A DNA stretch of 27,825 nucleotides from Methylobacterium sp. SyP6R (GTDB taxonomy: Bacteria > Pseudomonadota > Alphaproteobacteria > Rhizobiales > Beijerinckiaceae), in assembly GCF_019216885.1 (NCBI RefSeq), contig NZ_JAAQRC020000002.1:715001-742825 (forward strand), written 5' to 3'. Below, piece after piece: positions 1 through 7,970 of the stretch. The stretch's first letter is position 1. Each line of letters begins with the position of its first letter. Position numbers and translations under genes: made by a program. Under the pieces are notes generated by a model. The model saw only the letters and a list, made by a program, of their open reading frames with translations. It made no database searches and was not told the origin of the DNA.

Positions 1-1307
<1,307 letters not shown>

Positions 1308-1480
1308 AAGAGCTGATCAAAGCTGATCACAACATAAACGGAGGCTCACGACCGATCGGCGTTTCCACCTGATCGTGTGAGCACCGAAACGTCAGATCAG
1401 CATCATCCTACTCACGATCCCACCCGAAGGCAGGATCCGCAGGGACAACGCCGTCCACGCTTCTCTTTCTCGTATGAACT

Positions 1481-1491
1481 TGTCAAAGAGC
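1481..1491 (-). promoter_or_regulatory. boxA antitermination element in the rrn leader
   Basis: The minus strand reads GCTCTTTGACA, one base different from the E. coli rrn boxA core GCTCTTTAACA that binds NusB/S10. It is followed by a purine-rich stretch like those in rhizobial rRNA leaders. Its position between promoter and 16S is right. The TTGACA inside it is better explained as part of boxA than as a second promoter, because no -10 follows at the right distance. Confidence 0.7.
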
Positions 1492-1625
1492 GGGTCGGGC
1501 CGGGAGCCAGACCTTGTACCCCGGAGAACAGAAAGCCGAGCCGGGTTTCCCTGGCCCTTGCTTCACCGTCTCTGGGGAAGTCCTTCGCGGCGGCCAGTTC
1601 GTCGGCGCCCCGTCGGTGAGCGGCT

Positions 1626-1653
1626 GTCTAAGGGTAGCCGGCTCGCCTGTCAA
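1626..1653 (-). promoter_or_regulatory. Probable rRNA operon promoter (-35/-10)
   Basis: On the minus strand TTGACA (1653-1648) is followed, after a 16-bp spacer, by TTAGAC (1631-1626). It points at the 16S gene and lies ~320 bp upstream of the mature 5' end, a normal leader length for an alphaproteobacterial rrn operon. The -35 is a perfect sigma-70 consensus. The transcription start is inferred at about 1619. Confidence 0.65.
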
Positions 1654-1715
1654 TCGGCGCCGGCGACCCGTCCGTCGGTTCTCTGGACGCGGACTGCCCT
1701 CGCGTGACGGCGACA

Positions 1716-3014
1716 TCACGCTTTTAGCGATGCGGGATTGGATTCGGCCGGCCTGACGCCTCCGATGAGGCGGGCGCAGAGCCAGAAAAGCGGCGTCGCC
1801 AGGGCTGTGGTAGTAACCGCCATCAGGACCATCCCGGAGAACATCACCGGTGTGATGATCCGATGTTCGAGCAGGATCGTCAGCAGGATCACCTCGACCA
1901 GCCCTTTGGTCTGCAGGAGGGATCCGAGGCCGAGCGCCACCCGCCACGGCTCTCCGACGACCCGCGCGGCGAGGACCGTGCCGACGAACTTGCCGCTGAC
2001 GGACGCCGCTGTCCCGACAAGGAAGATCGCGAGGAAGAGCGTCGATGTAAAATCGATCGTCGTTCGCAGGCCCGTCAGGAGGAAAAAGAAAGGGATCAAA
2101 ATACTGACGGTCAATTCCTCGAGTCGATCGAGAAGATGGCGACGCAGATTCTCAGGCGTCACCACCCCGGCGATGAAGGCGCCGATCAGGTAATGAAGGC
2201 CCATCGCCTCGGTGGCGGCGCCGGACGCCAGCGACACCACGAAGATGAACACCAGCACGCGACCCGGCAGGGGGCCGTCGGCGGCGATCCGGCCCGTCAG
2301 CCGCTGCAGGGCAGGACGTATCATCAGCATCATGACCGCGAGATAGGCCGGAAACATGGCGATGCGTAGAGCGAAGGTGCCCCAGTCGCCGTCTTCCGAA
2401 GTGCCGATCAATAAGGCGCCGAGCAACAGCCATAACGCCACGTCGCTGACCGTGGCCATGAACAGCGCCATGGAGCCGACTCGACTGTCGATCAGTTTCA
2501 ATTCACGGAGGATGGCGCCTAAAACAGGCAGGGCTGTCACCCCGGTCGCGATACCGATGGCAATGCAGAGGCGGAGCGAGTGCCCTTCGGACACCAGGAT
2601 CTCAGGGTAGTGCGCGACCAGCCACGCGGCTCCGAGCGCGCCAGTCACGCCCGGAACCAGCGTGCTCGCGACTGCGATCAGAAGGTGACCTCGTGTGCCC
2701 TGCGCCAGAATGCGGCGGTCGAGATGTAACCCCGTTGTGAAGCCGAACAGAAGGATGGCAATCGATGAAATTCCCGACAGCGGAGCGAGTGCCTCCGGCG
2801 GGAACAGCAGGTGTTGCGCATCTGGAAAGTAGTAGCCGAAGACTGTCGGACCCAGAATGATGCCGACCAAAATCTGCACGACGACCAGCGGCATGAACGA
2901 TCCGATCCGCGCCACCCGCGATAGCACGATGGGCATCGTCAAGATCAATATCGATTGTATAATGAACAGAAGCATCGGTGTCATGGCCATGCCTTTATGA
3001 TCAATCGATGACAT
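1716..3014 (-). CDS. CPA2-family cation/proton antiporter (KefB/Na+:H+ exchanger type)
   Basis: The 432-residue product is a polytopic inner-membrane protein with about 12 hydrophobic segments and no hydrophilic C-terminal RCK domain. Its sequence matches the CPA2 monovalent cation:proton antiporter family: PLVVVQILVGIILGPTVFG near the N-terminus, ISSIAILLFGFTTGLHLD in the TM3 region, and a helical repeat ending around VMFSGMVLMAVTTTALATP. It should exchange K+ or Na+ for H+, but the ion cannot be read from the sequence. Antiporters of this family are recurrent in antibiotic clusters, where they are presumed export or resistance proteins. It follows the biosynthetic genes on the same strand after a 271-bp gap with its own dyad, so it may be separately transcribed. 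Starts at 3014, 2990 or 2984 are all possible and none has a strong ribosome binding site. Confidence 0.88.
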   Translation of the reverse strand: MSSIDHKGMAMTPMLLFIIQSILILTMPIVLSRVARIGSFMPLVVVQILVGIILGPTVFGYYFPDAQHLLFPPEALAPLSGISSIAILLFGFTTGLHLDRRILAQGTRGHLLIAVASTLVPGVTGALGAAWLVAHYPEILVSEGHSLRLCIAIGIATGVTALPVLGAILRELKLIDSRVGSMALFMATVSDVALWLLLGALLIGTSEDGDWGTFALRIAMFPAYLAVMMLMIRPALQRLTGRIAADGPLPGRVLVFIFVVSLASGAATEAMGLHYLIGAFIAGVVTPENLRRHLLDRLEELTVSILIPFFFLLTGLRTTIDFTSTLFLAIFLVGTAASVSGKFVGTVLAARVVGEPWRVALGLGSLLQTKGLVEVILLTILLEHRIITPVMFSGMVLMAVTTTALATPLFWLCARLIGGVRPAESNPASLKA

Positions 3015-3285
3015 TCCCGGATCGGCCGAATGTTACGATGAACATCGGGCCGATGCTATAAAGTGTCATGCTGGTTCAATTTTTACACGCCAGCATGAGG
3101 TGCATGTTGCAAGTTCAAAAATAATGACGCCGTAATGTGTGCGACGGTGCTGCGGGAGAGATCATAGTTCCGCGGAGGAGTCATGGTAGGAGGCTGCCGT
3201 TCGGGTGGGGGACCCGCCGTAACGCGCATCTCGGCGCGGCGGTCGCCCGACGACCGGACGAGCGGCATCCTGACGACCGATCGCC
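3015..3285. other. Intergenic region with dyads (no gene)
   Basis: These 271 bp separate the serine acetyltransferase stop from the antiporter start. A weak hairpin (CGGTCG at 3240-3245, CGACCG at 3251-3256) lies ~30 bp after the acetyltransferase and has no T-run. A clear 9-bp inverted repeat lies closer to the antiporter (see 3066-3098). I see no credible coding sequence. Confidence 0.6.
3066..3098 (-). promoter_or_regulatory. 9-bp inverted repeat upstream of the antiporter gene
   Basis: TCATGCTGG (3066-3074) and CCAGCATGA (3090-3098) form a perfect inverted repeat around an AT-rich 15-bp centre, 52 bp before the annotated antiporter start. The half-site spacing of about 24 bp is compatible with an operator for a dimeric regulator, and a transcribed hairpin is also possible. 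No regulator gene lies beside it. Confidence 0.4.
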
Positions 3286-4191
3286 TCACATGTCTTTGAT
3301 GAAGTCGTGGTCCATCTTGTGCGCGGGCAGAGATTCCCGTGGGGTGCCGACCAGTGCCGCGGGTGCGCCGACTGCCGTACGATGCGGTGGAACGGGGCGG
3401 AGCACGACGCTGCCGGCACCGATCTTGGCGCCGACCCCGATCTCGATGCGGCCGAGAATGATCGACCCCGCACTGATCAGCACGCCTCTGCGGATGATCG
3501 GGTGTCGGAGGCCTTCGTCCTTCCCGGTTCCTCCGAGGGTGACGTTCTGCATGATGGAGACGTCATCCTCGATCACGGCGGTCTCGCCGATGACGACGCC
3601 GGTACCATGGTCGATGATCAGTCCAGTGCCTATGGTGGCTGCCGGGTGGATATCGACTCCGAAGACCTCGGAGACGCGGTTCTGGATCCATCGCGCGGTG
3701 CCGAAGCTGCCGCTGTGCCAAAGCCGGTTCATCACCCTGTAGCCCTGGGTCGCGATGAATCCTTTGTAGAACAGGAAGGGATGGAGGCGATTCGTGCAGG
3801 CGGCGTCTCGCCCGTAATAGGCGTGAAGATCTTGACAGGCCGCGAAGAGGAGAGAGGGAGCCTGCGACAGGCAGGTGCGGACGAGGTCGGCTACGGCCTC
3901 GTGCGGCGACAGCTGATCGCGCAGCCTGTTCGCCAGAAGATGGGCCAGGGCCTCTCCCAGACCGGGCCGGCCGAGGATGTGGGCGTCGAGAACTGGCGCT
4001 AGGAAGGGTTCGTGTTCGGCCGCGTCCCGGGCCTCCCGGCGAAGGGTCTCCCAGGTCCGGGCGATGATCGCCTCCTGCATCGGCTCCCGAACTGTCGCGG
4101 CATTCGACGTGCGGATACCCCGGCGGAGCGTGAGGGGGCACCGATGCGCCCGGTCGACGGAAGCGCGATTCGACTTCGAAAGCCCGTCCAT
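3286..4191 (-). CDS. cysE: Serine O-acetyltransferase
   Basis: This enzyme makes O-acetyl-L-serine from serine and acetyl-CoA, the first step of cysteine synthesis. The 301-residue product aligns by eye with E. coli CysE from residue ~39 to near the end. It has an N-terminal helical SATase domain (EARDAAEHEPFLAPVLDAH) and then left-handed beta-helix hexapeptides (DIHPAATIGTGLIIDHGTG, VIGETAVIEDDVSI). The catalytic His pair is at about H195 (IDHGTG) and H230 (LRHP). The start at 4191 overlaps the exporter stop as TGATG and has an upstream AAGGA; it adds ~37 residues over E. coli CysE. The C-terminus ends in Met rather than the Ile that CysE inserts into CysK, so cysteine synthase complex formation may be lost. 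Coupling to the exporter and biosynthetic genes suggests a dedicated role: O-acetylserine supply or a resistant target copy. Confidence 0.93.
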   Translation of the reverse strand: MDGLSKSNRASVDRAHRCPLTLRRGIRTSNAATVREPMQEAIIARTWETLRREARDAAEHEPFLAPVLDAHILGRPGLGEALAHLLANRLRDQLSPHEAVADLVRTCLSQAPSLLFAACQDLHAYYGRDAACTNRLHPFLFYKGFIATQGYRVMNRLWHSGSFGTARWIQNRVSEVFGVDIHPAATIGTGLIIDHGTGVVIGETAVIEDDVSIMQNVTLGGTGKDEGLRHPIIRRGVLISAGSIILGRIEIGVGAKIGAGSVVLRPVPPHRTAVGAPAALVGTPRESLPAHKMDHDFIKDM

Positions 4192-4796
4192 CAACCCCGT
4201 CCTTCGTGGATCAAGAAAGCCTGGAGGACCGACACCGCGAGAAGGATTCCCATGATTCTGTTGAACCAGACGACTTTGTTCTCGGTATCGAGAAATCCGC
4301 TGATCAGATGGCCGGCAACCATCCAGCTTCCGACACAGACGATGGAAACGACGATGAAGATCGCGGAAAGAATGACAGCGTTGACCTCGGTTCGCTCGGA
4401 GAAGATCGCGAATGATGACATCGCGCTGGCGGCGACGATCCAGGACTTCGGATTGATCCACTGAAAAGCGGCGCCATGCAGGAACCCCAAGGGTTGCTGA
4501 AGCGTACTGCTTGATGCGACTTCACGAACTTTGAATATTTTATAGGCGAGATAGAGCAGATAGACAGAGCCAATTATCTTCATGTAAATGTAAAATTCTG
4601 GAACGTATCGGAGAATTACGCCGACTCCAAATCCCGAGACAAGGATCAGAGCTGGAAATCCAAGGCACATTCCGAGCAGAAGCGGCACGGACCGCTTGAC
4701 GCCGAAATTAACCGCCGATCCCATGATCAGGGCATTGTTGGGTCCCGGAGTAAGGGTCGATACTATAGCGAACAATATGACCGAAAAAAACTCCAT
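4191..4796 (-). CDS. LysE/RhtB-family amino-acid exporter
   Basis: The product is a 201-residue inner-membrane protein with about six hydrophobic segments. It has the family signature near the N-terminus (STLTPGPNNALIMGSAVNFG) and the typical FLHGAAFQWINPKSWIVAASA segment. This family exports amino acids and analogues such as lysine, threonine, homoserine, cysteine and O-acetylserine. The ATG at 4796 is chosen because AGGAG (4808-4804) lies 7 nt upstream; the TTG at 4799 is a weaker alternative. It begins ~10 nt after the SnoaL-like gene and overlaps cysE by one base. By analogy, AmbA of the AMB (methoxyvinylglycine) cluster is also a LysE-type protein, so export of the final amino-acid product or of O-acetylserine is likely. 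The gene is noticeably less GC-rich than the right half of the window. Confidence 0.92.
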   Translation of the reverse strand: MEFFSVILFAIVSTLTPGPNNALIMGSAVNFGVKRSVPLLLGMCLGFPALILVSGFGVGVILRYVPEFYIYMKIIGSVYLLYLAYKIFKVREVASSSTLQQPLGFLHGAAFQWINPKSWIVAASAMSSFAIFSERTEVNAVILSAIFIVVSIVCVGSWMVAGHLISGFLDTENKVVWFNRIMGILLAVSVLQAFLIHEGRG

Positions 4797-4806
4797 CAAC
4801 CTTCTC

Positions 4807-5178
4807 CTACATACGTTTCTCGTTCCATACTTGGTAGCGGATGACCGGCCGGTCCCGGTAGAGGACGATCACCCAGGATCCACGAAGAAGCATTTCCTTA
4901 CGGAAAGATCCAGAGCGATCATATGTTTTTACGGACAGCAGACCCGTCACGTAGGATTGCGTCTCGCCGTCGATGCCTTCGAGTTCCAGGACGCTGGCGT
5001 CGATCGTGAAATCCTTGAACGCGTAGGCGAACGCGATCTGGTCGACGCCGCGCTTGTCCTCGAAATGAGGCGGGCACCAGAGAGCATCGGGGTGATACAG
5101 CGCGCGATAAACCGCAGCGTCATTGGTGTTGCTGGCGCGCGGATAATTCTCCGCGATAAATCTCACGCCGTCGATCAC
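4807..5178 (-). CDS. SnoaL/NTF2-like small protein
   Basis: The 123-residue product fits the cone-shaped NTF2-like fold. It has an N-terminal helix with the NDAAVYRALYHPDALW pattern, a central strand region (DFTIDASVLELEGIDGETQS) and a C-terminal strand ending in VIRYQVWNEKRM. The family includes polyketide cyclases, isomerases, dehydratases and non-enzymatic binding proteins, so the exact reaction is unknown. The start is GTG at 5178, overlapping the alpha/beta hydrolase stop as GTGA, which indicates translational coupling. In this context it may act on the released or tethered intermediate. Confidence 0.75.
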   Translation of the reverse strand: MIDGVRFIAENYPRASNTNDAAVYRALYHPDALWCPPHFEDKRGVDQIAFAYAFKDFTIDASVLELEGIDGETQSYVTGLLSVKTYDRSGSFRKEMLLRGSWVIVLYRDRPVIRYQVWNEKRM

Positions 5179-5951
5179 GCGTTCACACTCACTTGCCGGA
5201 TCCAGTCGCGAAGAATCGCCGCAGTCTCGACCGGCTTTTCATACATAAACATGTGGCTGCTCTCCATCGGACACCAGGCCGGCTCGGTCGTGAAATGCCG
5301 GTCCAGACTCCGGACCCATCCGGGTGGGACGATGCCGTCCGCCAGACCGAAGACGGCACGGCAAGGGACGGGGATCGGGGGGAACCGGCCCCCCGCTTCG
5401 TACAGTGTCTCGAGCATGATCAACTGGGAGCGGCAGCGCTCGCGATCCGGGGGATTGTCGTCGAAAGCGGTGCGCAGCGTGTCCGCCGAATCCGGATCGG
5501 CGAGAAACTCCGGACTGAAGATGGCGTTGATCGACAATCGAAAGAAGATGTCCGGTTCGAGATCGAACAGGGGATCGAGCGCCGGAAGGGCGTTGACCCG
5601 GTGCGATCCCATGAACTCGGAGAGGTGGCAGGTCCCGAGCAGAGCCAGGGATTCCACGCGATCTGCGTGACGGGCCGCGAATTCCTGGGCCACGAACCCA
5701 CCCAGGGAATGGCCGGCGAGGTGAAACCGATCGATCCTGCGGCTCGACAGCGCGTGCTCGATGGCGGCGATCGCGTCACGGTAGTCGCCGCCGACCGAGC
5801 CGTGATCGGCGGCTCCGATGTCCTCGATGACGAGGATGCGCAGGTCGTCCAACTCAGCGCACATCGGCGCAAAGGTCCAGGCTCCGAACATGTATCCGGC
5901 CAAGACCACCAACGTCGTCGGTCGATCCCGATGATACTCCCTGACTTTCAT
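5175..5951 (-). CDS. Alpha/beta-hydrolase (thioesterase or acyl-transferase type)
   Basis: The 258-residue product is a cytosolic alpha/beta-hydrolase with a full apparent triad: nucleophile Ser82 in GHSLGG, an acid in FGLADGIVPP, and a His in MESSHMFMYEKP near the C-terminus. An oxyanion strand (VVLAGYMFGAWTF) precedes the nucleophile. It starts with ATG at 5951, overlapping the KAS III-like stop as ATGA. Its place after carrier proteins and a SyrB2-like halogenase suggests it releases the product from a carrier protein or moves it between carriers. The syringomycin cluster uses an alpha/beta-hydrolase-fold aminoacyltransferase (SyrC) in the latter way. SyrC is remembered as using Cys; here the nucleophile is Ser, so hydrolysis is somewhat more likely. 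No substrate can be assigned. Confidence 0.85.
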   Translation of the reverse strand: MKVREYHRDRPTTLVVLAGYMFGAWTFAPMCAELDDLRILVIEDIGAADHGSVGGDYRDAIAAIEHALSSRRIDRFHLAGHSLGGFVAQEFAARHADRVESLALLGTCHLSEFMGSHRVNALPALDPLFDLEPDIFFRLSINAIFSPEFLADPDSADTLRTAFDDNPPDRERCRSQLIMLETLYEAGGRFPPIPVPCRAVFGLADGIVPPGWVRSLDRHFTTEPAWCPMESSHMFMYEKPVETAAILRDWIRQVSVNA

Positions 5952-6808
5952 GTCGTGGTGGGCTCCCGGACAGAGCGGACCAAAAGGTCGGCCGTATGGC
6001 GCGGCGGAGATTCCACGTGGATCAAAGCCAGAGCCGGTGCTGCGGGTAAGGCGAGAAACAGAAACGGGTCCGCCCCGAAGGAGTGGACGTGGACCGGCGC
6101 CGGATGCAGGTGATCGAAAAGCACCGACGACCCGTACTTGAATCTCAGGACGAAATCGAAGCAGTTGAGCGTCAGGAGCCCCAGTTCCCGCGGCGGCCGG
6201 CTCCGGAATTCTCCGTACTCGACATCATCGAGGCCATTCGCGGTCGGGAACGACGTCCCGGAGTAATGCGCCACACCGGAATGCGACGACAGAATTTCGT
6301 GCGTCCCCCCGGCATTCGATACGTGAATCGCGGTACATGCATCGCTGAAAAAAGCATAGTTCTGCAGTCGGTTCAGGTTCGGCGGACAGGAATCGACCGA
6401 TATCACCAAGATATTGTCGTGCCGGCCGGATCCGACCTCCTGCTCGGCGAGGACGACCGCATCGAGAGTGGTATTGCAGCCTCGGCCGGTGAGGAACCGT
6501 AGGTTCCCGCCGGCTTCCAGGTGGTCACCGAGGCGGTCGGTGAAACCGACCGCCTCGGTGACCGGCCAGATGCAGGTGCTGCTGGCCACGAAGATCGCCT
6601 CGAAACGACGTCCCATCCGTGTGAGGAGAGCGAGGACGGTCGCGCTCGGATCGTCGATGCGCGTGAACCGGCTGGCCAGCACCCGATCAATCAGTCCGGA
6701 GCGCACCAGATCCTCACAAGACGGATAGGCTGCGACGTAGCCGGAAACCGGTTCCGTCGGGAGCGCAGTCTCCGTGGTCACCGATATCCGGCATGGCCGG
6801 CGCCTCAT
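5948..6808 (-). CDS. KAS III-like (thiolase-fold) acyltransferase, short C-terminus
   Basis: The 286-residue protein resembles 3-oxoacyl-ACP synthase III (FabH/CerJ-like). Its presumed nucleophile Cys111 lies in GRGCNTTLDAVVLAEQ, nearly the same position as FabH Cys112. It is followed by the core strand HDNILVISVD and an FFSDACTAI segment matching the family FGDGA region. His242 (VHVHSFGAD) sits close to where FabH has His244. After that the protein ends within 44 residues, and the NxGNxS segment carrying the third catalytic residue, Asn, is not visible. It therefore looks like a transacylase or a degenerate copy rather than a decarboxylating condensing enzyme. ATG at 6808 overlaps the halogenase stop as ATGA and its own stop overlaps the next start. 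It may shuttle or offload the tethered aminoacyl group; this is inference. Confidence 0.65.
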   Translation of the reverse strand: MRRRPCRISVTTETALPTEPVSGYVAAYPSCEDLVRSGLIDRVLASRFTRIDDPSATVLALLTRMGRRFEAIFVASSTCIWPVTEAVGFTDRLGDHLEAGGNLRFLTGRGCNTTLDAVVLAEQEVGSGRHDNILVISVDSCPPNLNRLQNYAFFSDACTAIHVSNAGGTHEILSSHSGVAHYSGTSFPTANGLDDVEYGEFRSRPPRELGLLTLNCFDFVLRFKYGSSVLFDHLHPAPVHVHSFGADPFLFLALPAAPALALIHVESPPRHTADLLVRSVREPTTT

Positions 6809-7713
6809 GCCGGAAGACCGGTGATCCGCGCGTCGTCCGAGATCAGGTCTGGCGTCTTGAAGCGGTTGACCGACGATTTGCCGGTGCCGCTGACCAGGAG
6901 CGGACGATACTTGTCGAGTTCGAGCACCTCGTTGAGAGCCTTGAACCGTTCGAGATCCTTGTAGACATGGACCTCGGGCAGAACGTAACGAGCCGACATC
7001 GCGAAGCGCGACCGATCGGGGCTCGAGTTCGGGAAGCTGCCGTGCAGGCATTTCGAGGTGAAGAAGAAGAATTCGCCGGCCTCGACCTCCATGTCGACGG
7101 CCTTCGCTTCGTCGGGCTTCCAATCCTTGTTGTACTTCAGATCCTCCCACGAATACCCGAAGAAGCCCTTGTGGTCGGCGCTGTCGGCATCGAAGGCGCC
7201 GTCCTTGGATTCATCGAAGTACCAGTCCTCCTTGTGGCTACCCGGCATGAAGCGCATGCAGCTCGTCTCACGCGTGATGTCCGTGAAGGCGATCCAGACC
7301 GTCAGAACCCAGTATTCATTCGCCTCTTCGGTGGCGCGATCCGGCTGGAGCTTGGGCTGTCCTTCGAACTCGAAGAATTTCTTGGCTTGATGCCACTCGG
7401 TGCCGGCATCGCCGGGATACTTGGCGAACCATTCGGTGCGCCAGCACAGGATCTCCTCGCCGAGGATCGAACGCAGTCGATCGACCACCTTCGGAGATGT
7501 CACGATCTCCTGCAGTTCGGGAATGTCGAGATGGCGGTCGTAGTTCAGAAGCGATCCTGGAAACACGGCCCCGTCCCGTTGCATCAGCTTCGGCCGGATC
7601 TTCTTCTTCCAGATTTCCAGCGCCTCCTCGCGTTCGAAGAGCTTGAAGGGACCGAGGAAGCCCTGACGATCGAACTTTGCCTTCTCGGCCTCGGTGAGAG
7701 CGTAGTCGGTCAT
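6805..7713 (-). CDS. SyrB2-like Fe(II)/2-oxoglutarate halogenase (probable chlorinase)
   Basis: The 302-residue protein belongs to the phytanoyl-CoA dioxygenase superfamily and resembles SyrB2 (about 310 residues) along its length by recollection. Shared blocks include GF(L/I)GPF near residue 20, NYDRHLD at 57-63, LCWRTEWFAKYPGDAGTEWH at 89-108, WIAFTD at 140-145, KGFFGY at 182-187 and WKPDEAKAV at 198-206. The iron site reads H108-Q-A110 with distal H224. Dioxygenases have HxD/E here; Ala in place of the carboxylate is the hallmark of the aliphatic halogenases SyrB2, CytC3 and BarB1, where it makes room for chloride. Arg236 and Arg242 (AMSARY) fall where SyrB2 binds 2-oxoglutarate and orders the halide pocket. 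Characterised members act only on aminoacyl groups tethered to a carrier protein, which fits the carrier and adenylation genes just upstream. The start follows the carrier gene stop by 5 nt. Confidence 0.93.
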   Translation of the reverse strand: MTDYALTEAEKAKFDRQGFLGPFKLFEREEALEIWKKKIRPKLMQRDGAVFPGSLLNYDRHLDIPELQEIVTSPKVVDRLRSILGEEILCWRTEWFAKYPGDAGTEWHQAKKFFEFEGQPKLQPDRATEEANEYWVLTVWIAFTDITRETSCMRFMPGSHKEDWYFDESKDGAFDADSADHKGFFGYSWEDLKYNKDWKPDEAKAVDMEVEAGEFFFFTSKCLHGSFPNSSPDRSRFAMSARYVLPEVHVYKDLERFKALNEVLELDKYRPLLVSGTGKSSVNRFKTPDLISDDARITGLPA

Positions 7714-7718
7714 AGTGT

Positions 7719-7970
7719 CTATCCTTCGTTCTTGGGCAGATATTTCGACTTCAGGTTGGCGAGCGTGGCGTCGTCCTCCAGCAGGACCTGCGGCGGGATG
7801 GTGATCCCGAGTTCCTTGCGGAGCTTTTCGGTGAAAATAAAAATTCCTAGAGATGTTCCCCCAAGATCGAGGTATGAAACGTCTTCGCTTCTTTCTTGCT
7901 TGGTTTTTACTGCATCCCAAAACGACGCCGCAAAAACGGACTCTTGTTTATTGATCTCTACGCTGTCCAT
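7719..7970 (-). CDS. Acyl/peptidyl carrier protein (next to the halogenase)
   Basis: The 83-residue protein has a carrier-protein core with the phosphopantetheine site DLGGTS(40)LGIFIF and a following helix (TEKLRKELGITIPPQVLLED). The GGTS form is more typical of peptidyl than of fatty-acid carriers. The gene overlaps the adenylation gene by 23 nt and ends 5 nt before the halogenase. That arrangement (A, then T, then halogenase) mirrors SyrB1-SyrB2 with separate proteins, so this is the likeliest partner on which chlorination occurs. Holo-form conversion needs a phosphopantetheinyl transferase, and none is in the window. Its start region is visibly AT-rich. Confidence 0.88.
   Translation of the reverse strand: MDSVEINKQESVFAASFWDAVKTKQERSEDVSYLDLGGTSLGIFIFTEKLRKELGITIPPQVLLEDDATLANLKSKYLPKNEG

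Larger units (their letters stand above)
1308..1715 (-). other. rRNA operon leader and promoter region (no gene)
   Basis: These ~400 bp between the stop codon of the antiporter gene and the 16S 5' end hold the rrn promoter (1626-1653), a boxA antitermination element (1481-1491) and the leader transcript. A tandem direct repeat, AGCTGATCA at 1311-1319 and 1321-1329, lies just upstream of the mature 16S end, in the part of the leader that usually pairs for RNase III processing. Short overlapping open frames occur on both strands, but none has a credible ribosome binding site or recognisable protein. Confidence 0.75.

Noticed and set aside
1481..1486. TTGACA in the rrn leader as a second rRNA promoter
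   Set aside because: It is the end of boxA (GCTCTTTGACA) and no -10 follows at proper spacing.
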